DNA of 64,000 bases from Lysinibacillus irui (lineage in GTDB: Bacteria > Bacillota > Bacilli > Bacillales_A > Planococcaceae): contig NZ_CP113527.1 in assembly GCF_028877475.1 (NCBI RefSeq), positions 4,085,501 through 4,149,500 of the forward strand. The letters run 5' to 3'. This document shows, piece by piece, positions 40,565-49,452 of the stretch. Both the position numbers and the translations under genes were made by a program. How positions within the stretch are numbered: position 1 is the first letter of the stretch; every line of letters begins with the position of its first letter. Below the pieces are notes generated by a model, which worked only from the letters and a program-made list of their open reading frames with translations, did no database searches and had not been told where the DNA came from.

Positions 40565-42196
40565 CTATTTAAGCTTATTGATTTGCTGTGTCAGCTCATT
40601 AAACTTTTGGTCAAGCATTGCATAGTCTTTATCCTTTGCTGTAAGAAAACTCAATTTTCCTAACACCTCTTGCCTTTCCGTTTCAAGCTTTAAACGAAGA
40701 GCGACAAGATCATCCAACTGCTTTGGAGCCTCTTTACTCCATTTTTTCTCCATCTGTTGACCGCGAAGCTCCCAAACACTATTCGTTACTTTCTCTAAAA
40801 AATATCGATCATGTGATACGACAAGTATTGTCCCATTATATTGGGCAAGTGTGCGCTCCAATTGCTCACGCGAAGGTAAATCAAGATGATTCGTTGGCTC
40901 ATCTAAAATAAGAACATTCCTATCCTCTAAAATATAGGCCATCAGTTTACACTTTACACGTTCTCCCATGCTCATTTTTCCTATAGTAGACGTCCAATGT
41001 GTCGGTGTAAACCCTAAATTCTTCATTAAATTGCGAACCTTGCCCCGCTCTTCAAATGTTTCTCTGTAAAAATATTGCTCTGGTGTCTGATCAATTGGTA
41101 AATCAAAAACTTCCTGCGTCAGATAGCCAATATTGGCAGCAGGAGATAGCCACACTTCACCCTCTGCTTCTAACTTGCCTAAAAGTACTTTTAAAAAGCT
41201 TGTTTTTCCACTTCCATTGTTTCCTATAATGGCGATTTTATCTCCAAATTGAGCAGTGATATTAACATCTTTAAATAACATGCGATCACCGAAACATAAA
41301 GATAAGTTCTTGGTCTCCAAAAGACGCTTACCGACACGCTGAGATGGTCCTAAAGAAAAACGAATGTCTGTATCTGGCTCCACAGCTTCAACTTTTGCCT
41401 TTGCAAGCTCAGCTTCTAATCGTTTTTTCTTAGATTTCACTTGCGAGTCTAGACGTTTTGCTTTCACACGATGATATTCCTTAAAGCCTTCTAGTTTTGT
41501 TGACTGTGCATGGCCCTTTTGCGACCATGATGTTAGCTCCTGCATTTGATCCTCAATACGCTCTATGTTTTTTTGCTGCTTTTCGTAGGCACGTTGTTGC
41601 GTTAATCTTCTATGCTCTCTTTCAGCCATATAACTTGTATAATTGCCATTATGTTCAATCAGACTCTTTTCCTCAATAGACCAGATTTTTGTAGCAACCT
41701 TATCTAAAAAATAACGATCATGTGAGACAACCATTATCGTTCCCTTATAGTTTTGTATTTGCCTTATCAAAAAAGCTGTACTTTGTTCATCTAAATGATT
41801 GGTTGGTTCATCAAGCAGTAAGAGTTGGGCATTCTGTGAAAAACCCTCTGCTAGACGCATTTTTAGCTTTTCACCACCACTTAAAGCTGTAAATGACACA
41901 TTTGGCACCTGCCATTTAGCCAACAAATCTGCCTCTCCTGCTGTTACTTCTAGTTTGTCAAATTCGGCAAGCTCCTGCTCAACAAAGGCAATCTTGATAT
42001 TCTGTATCCCTTGTATTGCCCCCTTAGATGGCAAAACAGTTCCTTGTATTAACTGTAATAATGTTGATTTCCCAGCACCATTTCTACCAATAATACCGAT
42101 GATCTCACCTTGCTTCACTGTGCCTGTCATATGCTCAAATAGTAAAGTATCCTTTATTTCATAGTGTACATCCTGTAATTTTAAAAGTTCCTTCAT
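40565..42196 (-). CDS. ABC-F ATPase, antibiotic-resistance (ribosome protection) type
   Basis: A 543-residue soluble protein with two ABC domains and no membrane part. The first has GRNGAGKST and LSGGEKLKMRLA with LLLLDEPTNHLD; the second has GNNGSGKTS and MSMGERVKCKLMA with LILDEPTNHLD. The linker (about 185-285) is long and charged with TSWSQKGHAQSTKLEGF, as in Vga/VmlR-like proteins that remove lincosamides, streptogramin A or pleuromutilins from the ribosome. The start MKELLKL follows GAGAGG; open frame upstream covers the attenuator terminator. The leader carries a three-state attenuator, typical of this class. Drug range unknown. Confidence 0.85.
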   Translation of the reverse strand: MKELLKLQDVHYEIKDTLLFEHMTGTVKQGEIIGIIGRNGAGKSTLLQLIQGTVLPSKGAIQGIQNIKIAFVEQELAEFDKLEVTAGEADLLAKWQVPNVSFTALSGGEKLKMRLAEGFSQNAQLLLLDEPTNHLDEQSTAFLIRQIQNYKGTIMVVSHDRYFLDKVATKIWSIEEKSLIEHNGNYTSYMAEREHRRLTQQRAYEKQQKNIERIEDQMQELTSWSQKGHAQSTKLEGFKEYHRVKAKRLDSQVKSKKKRLEAELAKAKVEAVEPDTDIRFSLGPSQRVGKRLLETKNLSLCFGDRMLFKDVNITAQFGDKIAIIGNNGSGKTSFLKVLLGKLEAEGEVWLSPAANIGYLTQEVFDLPIDQTPEQYFYRETFEERGKVRNLMKNLGFTPTHWTSTIGKMSMGERVKCKLMAYILEDRNVLILDEPTNHLDLPSREQLERTLAQYNGTILVVSHDRYFLEKVTNSVWELRGQQMEKKWSKEAPKQLDDLVALRLKLETERQEVLGKLSFLTAKDKDYAMLDQKFNELTQQINKLK

Positions 42197-42224
42197 TCTA
42201 TCCATCCTCTCCAGTTGGAGGGAC

Positions 42225-42456
42225 AAAAAAATCCCTCCAAGTATTTTGGAAGGATTAGTCTCTACAATATCATACACAAATAAGCTATTGAAATAGCTAT
42301 GTTTGTCACTCCAGAATCTTTATGAAAAAGCTTTGGAGTAGCTAAATATTAGTATCTACTTACTAATATTAGCAATTATTATGAAAAATGGGCAGACTAA
42401 TCCTATTTTTGTTGTTCGCGAAATATAAAATTTCAAATACAAAAAATAAGATTAGT
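42225..42456 (-). promoter_or_regulatory. Transcription attenuator in the ABC-F gene leader
   Basis: On the minus strand, ATCCTTCCAA and TTGGAGGGAT form a terminator stem (42231-42255) followed by a T-run (TTTTTTT from the stem end). AGGATTAGTCT (42394-42404) is the exact complement of AGACTAATCCT (42251-42261), which includes the 5' arm of that terminator: an antiterminator. The same upstream strand can instead pair with ACTAATCTTATTTTT (42442-42456; 15 pairs, one G-U): an anti-antiterminator. So three exclusive states exist. Short ORFs end at or next to the most upstream strand, but none has a strong ribosome site. Confidence 0.75.
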
Positions 42457-42551
42457 TATTCATTAGCCACCCATCTTCCCTTCTTCATTAGTTACCGTCA
42501 ATTGTAACATCATTTTTGAAAAATAAAAATTCTTTTACTCTTTATTAATGC

Positions 42552-42914
42552 TTATCTAAAACATTCATACGAACGGATTTGGTTTCTGGAAATTGTTCGG
42601 AAATACCAGCCATATCTTCTACTCCAGCGGAAACCAGCTATAAATTCCCTTCCCACAACTGTTGGGAAAAACCAAAAGCTTCTACCGCTATTCATCCAAA
42701 TATAAGTATTTCTAAATAAACAGGAACGTATACCACTTGCACCTACACGCGATGTAGGGATTGTTGGTGAAAAGCCTGGTGGGGTACTCATTGGCATTTG
42801 CCCTCCCGGAGGTGACCCAAAATTAGAAGGTCCAAATGATGTAGTTTCAAAATCATCATAATCTGCCCAGCCCGGTCTTCTAAAATTATCTTCTCTAAAT
42901 GGATTATTGTACAC
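42552..42914 (-). CDS. Small Pro-rich / aromatic hypothetical protein
   Basis: A 120-residue protein not recognised with confidence. The first half (1-60) is Pro/Gly/Ser-rich and probably disordered (GSPPGGQMPMSTPPGFSP); the second half is aromatic- and Arg-rich with two cysteines (SCLFRNTYIWMNSGRSFWFF, GFRWSRRYGWYF, YECFR). This layout resembles small Bacillales proteins of unknown function often tied to spores. No signal peptide. RBS AGGAGGG, ATG start. Confidence 0.6.
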   Translation of the reverse strand: MYNNPFREDNFRRPGWADYDDFETTSFGPSNFGSPPGGQMPMSTPPGFSPTIPTSRVGASGIRSCLFRNTYIWMNSGRSFWFFPTVVGREFIAGFRWSRRYGWYFRTISRNQIRSYECFR

Positions 42915-43042
42915 ACAAACCCTCCTTTTACATTATTCAATATATGTAAAAGGGCGATTAACCGTTGAGCCATTGCCTAACTAAGACAATTCGTTTCCTA
43001 TTATTGTATAATAAACGGGATATTTTTCTAAAAGGAGTCCCT

Positions 43043-43903
43043 ATGAAAAAAATACTTTTACTCTTCATTGCTATGCTTACAGCAATAAGCATTTGGTTTA
43101 TGATTACTAAAAATCCTGCTTCATCCTCTTCAACTAGTATTCAAGCAAAACTTGCAGATGTAAAGGATTATAAATATTACTTAGATAAAGGCAATGATAC
43201 CATTGGCGAGGATATGACTAAGTTAGATTTAGTTATTGTGGAACCCATCGAAATGCAGCAAAAATATATAGATAATGCTCAAAAGAACGGCACTTTAGTT
43301 TATGGATATATTAATGCAATGGAGGCAGATCAATGGAATACAGTCCTCTATCGCCAGCTAGAAGAAGATGATTTTTATCGAGACAAGCAAGGTGAAAAAA
43401 TGTACTTCGCACAGTGGGATTCTTATTTAATGGATATGACTTCTTCGCATTATCAAGACATTTTGCTAACAGAAATAGAGAAGCAAATTGTTCAGAAAGG
43501 CTTAGACGGTGTGTTTTTAGATACTGTTGGTAATATCAATTCTTATTTACCTGAAGATGAACAAAAGTGGCAAAATGAAGCCATGTTATCTTTTATCCAA
43601 CAAATTAAACAACGCCATCCCACTTTATCGGTTGCTCAAAATTGGGGATTTAAAACGCTAATAGATTATACCGCCCCCTATGTCGATTTTATTATGTGGG
43701 AAGACTTCTCATATCATGAGGTAGGGAATGATGAATGGTCTCTCGAAATGATGAAAAAACTTGTCCATCTACGAGAGGAATTTGGTACACAGGTTATGGC
43801 AATCGGCTTTACAGATGAATTAGAAAGCCGTGCATTGGCGAAGAAGTATAACTTTAAATTTTTTTATAGCCCGGCTGGTTCATACTATAATACCTGGCAA
43901 TGA
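43043..43903 (+). CDS. GH114-family glycoside hydrolase (exported)
   Basis: A 286-residue protein with an uncleaved-type hydrophobic N-terminus (4-22) and a TIM-barrel domain of the GH114/TM1410 family. Acidic segments at strand ends, LVIVEPIEM, GYINAMEADQW, GVFLDTVGNI and DFIMWEDFSY, are the expected catalytic-site strands. Relatives (Ega3-like) cleave alpha-1,4-galactosaminogalactan-type polymers, so it may act on surface or fungal polysaccharides. The start is fixed by AAAAGGAG. Alone in its transcript. Confidence 0.8.
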   Translation: MKKILLLFIAMLTAISIWFMITKNPASSSSTSIQAKLADVKDYKYYLDKGNDTIGEDMTKLDLVIVEPIEMQQKYIDNAQKNGTLVYGYINAMEADQWNTVLYRQLEEDDFYRDKQGEKMYFAQWDSYLMDMTSSHYQDILLTEIEKQIVQKGLDGVFLDTVGNINSYLPEDEQKWQNEAMLSFIQQIKQRHPTLSVAQNWGFKTLIDYTAPYVDFIMWEDFSYHEVGNDEWSLEMMKKLVHLREEFGTQVMAIGFTDELESRALAKKYNFKFFYSPAGSYYNTWQ

Positions 43904-43910
43904 GCGTAGC

Positions 43911-43948
43911 ATCCCTCTGAAAACACTTGTTTCGGGGGGATATTTTGT
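43911..43948 (+). terminator. Terminator after the GH114 gene
   Basis: ATCCC-GAAAACA pairs imperfectly with TGTTTCGGGGGGAT, followed by ATTTTGTTT. Confidence 0.65.
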
Positions 43949-44002
43949 TTAAGAGCTCCTCTCGTGGGTAGACTAAAAGAAATTCAACGTGAGGTGATAT
44001 GC

Positions 44003-44491
44003 TTGGGGATGACAGAGATGTATGAGGAAAAAAATCATAAACACGAAAATCGCTTTCACTATAAGCAACGCAATATGTGGACAGGTATACTATTCGGACT
44101 TGGGGTTGTTGCATTTATAGATGAGGTTATTTTCCATCAATTATTACATTGGCATCATTTCTATGATAAATCTACAGCTAATATTGGATTAGTGTCAGAT
44201 GGTTTATTTCATGCCTTCAGCTTTTTTGCTACGATTGGCTCTGCTTTTCTATTGGCCGATTTACATCGAAGACATGGATTTTGGTTAAAAAGATGGCTTG
44301 GTGGTATTTTTCTCGGAGCTGGAGTCTTTCAGCTTTACGATGGGATTATTCAGCATAAATTCATGAAACTTCATCAAATTCGCTATCATGTCGATATTCT
44401 ACCCTATGATCTAGTGTGGAATATATTAGCAGCTATATTAATTGTAATTGGTATCATTTTATTATTCCAAACAACTCAAAAAGCACGTTAG
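44003..44491 (+). CDS. DUF2243 membrane protein
   Basis: A 162-residue membrane protein with four helices. The first carries FGLGVVAFIDEVIFHQLLHW followed by HH, and later helices carry YDGIIQHKF and HQIRYHVD: histidine-rich membrane borders typical of DUF2243. The start is uncertain: TTG six bases after GAGGTGAT is chosen; the ATG two codons later is possible. It lies 14 bases ahead of ctaG, an association seen in other genomes, so a role in cytochrome oxidase or copper handling is plausible. Confidence 0.78.
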   Translation: MGMTEMYEEKNHKHENRFHYKQRNMWTGILFGLGVVAFIDEVIFHQLLHWHHFYDKSTANIGLVSDGLFHAFSFFATIGSAFLLADLHRRHGFWLKRWLGGIFLGAGVFQLYDGIIQHKFMKLHQIRYHVDILPYDLVWNILAAILIVIGIILLFQTTQKAR

Positions 44492-44505
44492 GAGGGTTGC
44501 TCATT

Positions 44506-45324
44506 TTGCATTCTCATGAAGCTCACATCCAAAATTTTTTCACCTTTGGACAGCAAATATTAGCTTTTCCATTTTTTATAGCACTTATTTTCTATATCGT
44601 TGCTGTCATTGTTTCGAATCAACATAAAAAGCAATGGTCACATTATCGTACTAGCTGTTGGATAGTAGGATGTGTAAGTGCCCTTGTTACATTAATTGGC
44701 CCATTGGCTTCCCTTATTCATGTCAATTTTGTCGCACACATGATAGGTCATTTATTGCTTGGTATGCTTGCCCCACTACTTATGGTATTAGCAGCACCTA
44801 TGACATTACTTTTAAGGACCTTACCAGTAAATACGGCACGTACTCTTTCTCGGATAATAAGAAGTCCTTATTTCCGTTTTGTTCGTCACCCGATAATTGC
44901 ATCTACGCTAAATGTAGGTGGTCTATGGTTACTCTATACAACACCACTTTTCAACATGATGCACGAACATTTACTTTTATATATTTTTATTCATCTTCAC
45001 ATTTTTCTAGCAGGTTATGTGTTTACCATTGCTTTTATTTATATTGATCCCACTCCACATCCACACTCCTATGTCTTTCGATCCATTATATTATTAGTAG
45101 CATTAGCAGCTCACTCTATCCTAGCAAAATATATTTATGCGTATCCTCCTCAGCATGTAATAGCTACACAGGCAGAGCTAGGTGCCAAGATCATGTATTA
45201 CGGTGGCGATGCAATTGAAATGATTATTGTTTATATCCTTTTTTATCATTGGTTTAAAAGCGCAAGAAATTTTAAGGCAGCTATTTCTTCTCATTCGAAC
45301 TACTCAAATGAACCTAGGTTTTAG
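44506..45324 (+). CDS. ctaG: Cytochrome c oxidase assembly factor CtaG
   Basis: A 272-residue membrane protein of the caa3-type CtaG family, seven predicted helices. Conserved features include IGPLASLIHVNFVAHMIGHL, LGMLAPLLMVLAAP, FIHLHIFLAGYVF and IDPTPHPHSY. In B. subtilis CtaG is needed for active caa3 oxidase, probably through copper insertion. TTG start eight bases after GGAGGG. No oxidase genes lie nearby, so it is probably an additional copy with the DUF2243 partner. Confidence 0.87.
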   Translation: MHSHEAHIQNFFTFGQQILAFPFFIALIFYIVAVIVSNQHKKQWSHYRTSCWIVGCVSALVTLIGPLASLIHVNFVAHMIGHLLLGMLAPLLMVLAAPMTLLLRTLPVNTARTLSRIIRSPYFRFVRHPIIASTLNVGGLWLLYTTPLFNMMHEHLLLYIFIHLHIFLAGYVFTIAFIYIDPTPHPHSYVFRSIILLVALAAHSILAKYIYAYPPQHVIATQAELGAKIMYYGGDAIEMIIVYILFYHWFKSARNFKAAISSHSNYSNEPRF

Positions 45325-45336
45325 TGATTGCTGAAA

Positions 45337-45846
45337 TTAAGTTAAATAGGATTGGATAATGCGCCAGTCCTCTAGCTTTTCAGCAATGGATTTTATATTT
45401 TTTCCTGGGATTGGACTTGTGGACGGCATTTTTTTGTAAGCTCGTCCTTCAAGCAGTTCTAGGCCAAGATGCTTTTTAAAAACTTCAAATGCCTTCGCTC
45501 CATTAAAAAGCACTAATTGGATGTTAGGATACTTTTCAAAAAGTGTTTGAAAATCATTCGGCTTTTCATTACGAATCGCTGCATCTAGACTACCTTCACG
45601 TTCACAGGTTTCAATCGTATCCCAAAGACCAATTGAATTGCTTTCTAATAATGCAATTCTTTTATCATATTCATCTGGAATATCTGTTTCCAATACTTCA
45701 CCAATAATGGGCCAAAAGTGATTGCGTGGATTACCATAGTATTGCTGCTTTTCTAATGATTGCTTTCCAGGCATCGAGCCAACAATAAGCACCTTTGTTG
45801 ATGAATTTACGACTGGTAATAATACATTTGTTATTTCATTTGACAC
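45337..45846 (-). CDS. DNA-deoxyinosine (hypoxanthine) glycosylase
   Basis: A 169-residue member of the uracil-DNA-glycosylase superfamily, hypoxanthine-DNA glycosylase branch. The N-terminal active-site motif is GSMPGKQSLEKQQYYGNPRN, then HFWPIIG, and the C-terminal motif is PSTSPI. It should excise hypoxanthine from deaminated DNA. GTG eight bases after AAAAGGAG is taken as the start; the first GTG of the frame overlaps this site. Confidence 0.85.
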   Translation of the reverse strand: MSNEITNVLLPVVNSSTKVLIVGSMPGKQSLEKQQYYGNPRNHFWPIIGEVLETDIPDEYDKRIALLESNSIGLWDTIETCEREGSLDAAIRNEKPNDFQTLFEKYPNIQLVLFNGAKAFEVFKKHLGLELLEGRAYKKMPSTSPIPGKNIKSIAEKLEDWRIIQSYLT

Positions 45847-45864
45847 AACAATCACTCCTTTTCT

Positions 45865-46659
45865 CTATTGTAACGGAAAATCTGATCCAGCAAGTATATC
45901 TTGGCTGGATATGGATAACGGATGATGAGTAGGATGATTCTTTATATATGTCTGCACGATCTCGTAGCCTATACAGTAGCCTATCCATAAAGGAAGCTTT
46001 CCACCATATAAAAATGGCCTATGTTTTTCAACTCCTTGAAGTTTTAAATGAGGCAAAAAATAGGTCTTCCACAAAGCTAAAAGCTCTTCCAATTTGTAGT
46101 TCTTTAACCACGGTAATAGCCATTTTTCTCCGTATAATTCTTGCACCGCACATTCTGCTAATCCCTCTAAAATAAGAGAATCCAACAAAGTCATATCTCC
46201 AAGAGACTTTTTTAAGTTGTGTAAACGGCATACATGGTTATATTCATGGGCAAACAGCGCTTGAAGTTCTCTTGTTTCTATTTCACCAATAAATAAAAAA
46301 AGTGCTTGAGGATATGCAACACCGTTTTTATTGGTCATCGTTTGCTGCTGTGTAATTGGAAAAATATAAATAGGTACTGCTGGACCATTCCATTTTTGTT
46401 GTAAATAAATAAATTCCTGTTCCACACAATCCCAAACATTGTTTTTCTTTAATTTCTCTAATTGAACTACCTCATTTGGAAGAAAAAGCCCCTGTTGCTG
46501 TAATGAAAATTGTATTTCTTCTGGCAATCCATCTTGAAATATCTCTCCTAAACGCTCACAAAGAATGGAACACTGTAAGCTATTTAGTTCTTTTTTTCTT
46601 GCCAATTTCCTTGCACTTATAAATTCCTCCAGCCACTTATCTGTTGACACGACTGCCAT
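45865..46659 (-). CDS. DUF2268-type putative zinc protease
   Basis: A 264-residue protein with the metalloprotease motif HEYNH (138-142) and a downstream glutamate in ILEGLAE, as in DUF2268 (predicted Zn-dependent protease). No signal peptide or membrane helix is clear, so it is probably cytoplasmic. The start MAVVST follows GAGGTGATGAC; 58 codons of open frame upstream run into the next, divergent gene and are unsupported. Substrate unknown. Confidence 0.75.
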   Translation of the reverse strand: MAVVSTDKWLEEFISARKLARKKELNSLQCSILCERLGEIFQDGLPEEIQFSLQQQGLFLPNEVVQLEKLKKNNVWDCVEQEFIYLQQKWNGPAVPIYIFPITQQQTMTNKNGVAYPQALFLFIGEIETRELQALFAHEYNHVCRLHNLKKSLGDMTLLDSLILEGLAECAVQELYGEKWLLPWLKNYKLEELLALWKTYFLPHLKLQGVEKHRPFLYGGKLPLWIGYCIGYEIVQTYIKNHPTHHPLSISSQDILAGSDFPLQ

Positions 46660-46763
46660 GTCATCACCTCTATATAGCATATGTTGGAATAGACAATCGG
46701 CTAGTGATAAATGCATCAAACCGCATATATTAGCTTGTAATGACATCGAAAGGAGGGATATGT

Positions 46764-47024
46764 GTGAATCCATCTGATGCTTATAATCTCTGCTGTAAAT
46801 ATCATGGAAAACGTGTAAGGATTTCGGATTCATCTGGTAGAGTACATGTTGGGGAAATCACAAGGGTAGACAGAAGACAGGTATGGATTCTACCTGATAG
46901 AAGATATAGTGGTTATGGTTTAGGATTTTGGGGATTCGGGGGATATAGAGGTGCCGGTTTTGGCTATGGAATAGCTTTAGGAACAATATTAGGTATTGCA
47001 CTAGCTCCAATTATTTTCTTCTAA
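46764..47024 (+). CDS. Small SH3-like protein with Gly/Tyr-rich tail
   Basis: An 86-residue protein, GTG start six bases after GGAGGG. Residues 10-50 look like a small beta-barrel (KRVRISDSSGRVHVGEITRV), followed by a Gly/Tyr/Phe-rich part and a C-terminal hydrophobic segment (about 68-86). No family recognised. Similar Gly-rich small proteins are found on Bacillus spores, but nothing here proves it. Confidence 0.65.
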   Translation: MNPSDAYNLCCKYHGKRVRISDSSGRVHVGEITRVDRRQVWILPDRRYSGYGLGFWGFGGYRGAGFGYGIALGTILGIALAPIIFF

Positions 47025-47035
47025 ATCAAACTATG

Positions 47036-47077
47036 AAAAATAAGCCATTTCAAACCTAGTTGAGATGGCTTATTTTT
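47036..47077. terminator. Bidirectional terminator
   Basis: AAAAATAAGCCAT and ATGGCTTATTTTT form a 13-bp stem between the converging small Gly-rich gene and the deacetylase gene. Confidence 0.88.
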
Positions 47078-47079
47078 CG

Positions 47080-47814
47080 TTATTGAATTTGCTCTTGTTG
47101 CTGTTTACTTTCAATCAACTCGGATATTGTGACAAATGAATAGCCTTGTTTTTTTAATGCGGGTATTATTTCTTCTAGTGCCTTAATCGTTTGCGAACGG
47201 TTCCCGCCACCATCATGAAATAAAATGACATCTCCAGGTCTTGTTCCCTTCATCACCTTTTGCACTATTTTCTTGACACCAGGCTCCTTCCAATCTTGAG
47301 TATCCTGATGCCAAGACCACATTACGACCTTGTAGCCGTCCTTAACAGCAGCATTTATCATAGCATCCGTATAATTTCCACCAACGGGACGGAATAAAAC
47401 TGGGGAAAAACCAGTAATACTATAAATCGTGTCATTCGTTTGTTGAAGCTCTTCTTGCAATTTTTTGATGGAAACTTTAAATGGATGTGTATACGTATGA
47501 TTTGCTAATTCATGCCCTTCTGTATAAGAACGTAAAACAAGCTCTGGATACTTCTCTGCATTTTTTCCAATAATAAAAAAGGTTGCTTTAGCATCATATT
47601 TAGCTAGTAAGTCAAGCACTGCAGCCGTGTATTTTGGATGTGGGCCATCGTCAAAGGTAAGGGCAACAATTTTATCTTCTGTATTGATATCCCATACAAC
47701 TTTACCTGTCTCTTCATAATAAGGGCGCCCCTTATCTGCATAGCCTTTCATTCCTAAAAATCCCGAGATGATTAAAAAGCAAACTGTTAGAAGCAGTACA
47801 TAATTACGTGTCAT
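47080..47814 (-). CDS. Polysaccharide deacetylase (NodB domain)
   Basis: A 244-residue exported enzyme: N-terminal membrane anchor (about 4-24), then a NodB domain with TFDDGPHP (catalytic Asp55 and metal Asp56), HTYTH (metal His106 and His110), RPVGG and DVILFHDGGG. It should remove acetyl groups from N-acetylglucosamine or N-acetylmuramic acid in the wall. Length and layout fit PdaB/YlxY-like proteins of spore formers, but the exact member cannot be told. Start set by GGAGGTGATGCT. Confidence 0.85.
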   Translation of the reverse strand: MTRNYVLLLTVCFLIISGFLGMKGYADKGRPYYEETGKVVWDINTEDKIVALTFDDGPHPKYTAAVLDLLAKYDAKATFFIIGKNAEKYPELVLRSYTEGHELANHTYTHPFKVSIKKLQEELQQTNDTIYSITGFSPVLFRPVGGNYTDAMINAAVKDGYKVVMWSWHQDTQDWKEPGVKKIVQKVMKGTRPGDVILFHDGGGNRSQTIKALEEIIPALKKQGYSFVTISELIESKQQQEQIQ

Positions 47815-48084
47815 AGCATCACCTCCCAAGTCCAACATTCAGAACTCCGTCAACTTACTATTTACGAATTACAGTGAATTATACTTCCAAAAGGACTGAC
47901 GGTTTTCTCCTTTAATTATTTCAAAAAAACATTATGAACTACATAAAATTTTGAACAATATGTGAAAGGTTATGAATAGACCTTTATTTTTTTATGATCT
48001 AATGTAAAATAAAATCATCATTGATATATAACAGATTCACAAATAAATTAAATGTTATGTAACACAATGAAGGAGATGACATAT

Positions 48085-48207
48085 ATGTGGGTTATTACGG
48101 TTTTTGAAAAAAATACGTATCGCATGTTTGAATACAGTACTAAAAGTGAGGCAACAATTGCTTTAAATAATTTTAAGCAAACCGCTTTACTTTCTTATAC
48201 AAAATAA
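48085..48207 (+). CDS. 40-residue conserved-type small protein
   Basis: A short gene with a strong ribosome site (AAGGAGATG) ten bases before ATG. It encodes MWVITVFEKNTYRMFEYSTK followed by a 20-residue helical end. The beta-beta-helix pattern is like small proteins annotated as hypothetical in Bacillales. A terminator follows directly, supporting expression. Function unknown. Confidence 0.65.
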   Translation: MWVITVFEKNTYRMFEYSTKSEATIALNNFKQTALLSYTK

Positions 48208-48216
48208 AGGTAAAGG

Positions 48217-48245
48217 AATCTATTCATTACGAGTAGATTTTTTTT
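48217..48245 (+). terminator. Terminator after the 40-residue ORF
   Basis: AATCTA-TC pairs with GA-TAGATT, followed by TTTTTTT. Confidence 0.75.
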
Positions 48246-48367
48246 GGTTTTTTCCATATAACTAATTGATTAGTTTAGTTGTCACCTTCTTTCACATTTT
48301 TTTAATAGAAATGTTGAACACCTTACTCACCATCACCATATGTATATAGAGAAAAGGAGTGATTTTG

Positions 48368-48670
48368 ATGGTGACAATTGAACCTATTATGATTAAAGGG
48401 CATTTCTTCACAGCAGTAGTTGTTCAATTACCTAAAACAACGCTACTGACCATTTCCAATAATACGGGCTATATTATGTGTGGAGCATTAGATGTTGGTC
48501 TTTTAAATAGTCGCTTAGTTGATCGAAAAATTGTTGCTGGTCGTGCAGTTGGGGTGAAGACAATTGATGAGCTTTTAACAGCTCCATTAGAATCGGTAAC
48601 ATATGAAGCAGAGCAGCTTGGTATTACAGAAGGAATGTCTGGCGTAGAAGCACTTTTAAAAATGATTTAA
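48368..48670 (+). CDS. yunC: YunC-like DUF1805 protein
   Basis: A 100-residue protein of the DUF1805/YunC family, with VVQLPKTTLLTISNNTGYIMCGALDVGLLN forming the core and RKIVAGRAVGVKTIDELL next. The family has known structures but no proven function. Start ATG lies eight bases after AAAAGGAG; three open codons upstream overlap that site. Monocistronic with a terminator. Confidence 0.85.
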   Translation: MVTIEPIMIKGHFFTAVVVQLPKTTLLTISNNTGYIMCGALDVGLLNSRLVDRKIVAGRAVGVKTIDELLTAPLESVTYEAEQLGITEGMSGVEALLKMI

Positions 48671-48676
48671 CATACT

Positions 48677-48712
48677 AAAAGCGTCAGTTCTAGAGTAACT
48701 AGACGCTTTTTC
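48677..48712 (+). terminator. yunC terminator
   Basis: AAAAGCGTC and GACGCTTTT form a 9-bp stem (extended by AGTT/AACT across a bulge), ending in T. Confidence 0.85.
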
Positions 48713-48777
48713 TTACTACTTCTTGAATAAGCAATTTCCCCCTTCCCCATACTGTGGGACAAAGGGAGTGTATCATT

Positions 48778-49404
48778 ATGAATAATCGGAAACATTTTAA
48801 GATACATGTAACATTACTTGCTATCGTCCTGATTGTCTTCGTCTGGTCTGTCATTAAGCCATCCTCCTACTTAGATTGGCTAGCAGAAGTAAGCCATGGC
48901 ATTGTGGCGATTATTGTTGTTGTTTGTATTTATAATAAATTTCGCTTCACAACATTTTCTTACTTTATCATTGCCCTACTTTCAATCCTTACTTTTATAG
49001 GTGGGCATTATACCTATTCGGAAGTCCCTCTTTTTAACTGGATAAAAGAAGAGTTTCATTTACAACGTAATCACTATGATCGCTTTGGCCATTTTTTAAA
49101 AGGTTTATTAGCTATTGTTATAAGAGAAATACTACTTAGAAAGACTACGCTTACTAAAGGAGCTTGGTTAACAGGCATAACAATTAGTATTTTGCTTGCA
49201 ATTGCTGCATTTTATGAAATCATCGAATGGTTAAGCACAAGAGTCTCGAAGGGCAGTAAAGGGGCAAAAGACTTTTTAGGAATGCAGGGAGATCGCTGGG
49301 ATGCTCAATGGGACATGTTTTTAGCCTTGCTAGGAACAATTTTAACCTTATTATTATTTACAAAGCTCCATAATAAATTATTAAAAAAACTAGACAAGTC
49401 ATAA
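48778..49404 (+). CDS. yjdF: DUF2238 membrane protein (YjdF-like)
   Basis: A 208-residue membrane protein with six predicted helices. The family motifs GGHYTYSEVP (about 83-92), NHYDRFGHFLKG and FYEIIEWL with GDRWDAQWDMFLALLG are present and contain conserved charged residues inside the membrane. Function unknown. ATG start behind AAAGGGAGTGTATCATT. Followed after 48 bases by the SIMPL gene. Confidence 0.82.
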   Translation: MNNRKHFKIHVTLLAIVLIVFVWSVIKPSSYLDWLAEVSHGIVAIIVVVCIYNKFRFTTFSYFIIALLSILTFIGGHYTYSEVPLFNWIKEEFHLQRNHYDRFGHFLKGLLAIVIREILLRKTTLTKGAWLTGITISILLAIAAFYEIIEWLSTRVSKGSKGAKDFLGMQGDRWDAQWDMFLALLGTILTLLLFTKLHNKLLKKLDKS

Positions 49405-49452
49405 ACTTTTTTGCATAGCTTATACTATAAAGCTCACGAAGGGTGGTATTGT

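Noticed and set aside
42196-42277. Longer start for the ABC-F protein (27 more codons)
   Set aside because: These codons would be read from the terminator hairpin and T-run of the leader; a good ribosome site precedes the later ATG.
44658-45047. 129-codon ORF inside ctaG in another frame
   Set aside because: It lies wholly inside a well-supported ctaG gene and its composition is a frame-shift artefact.
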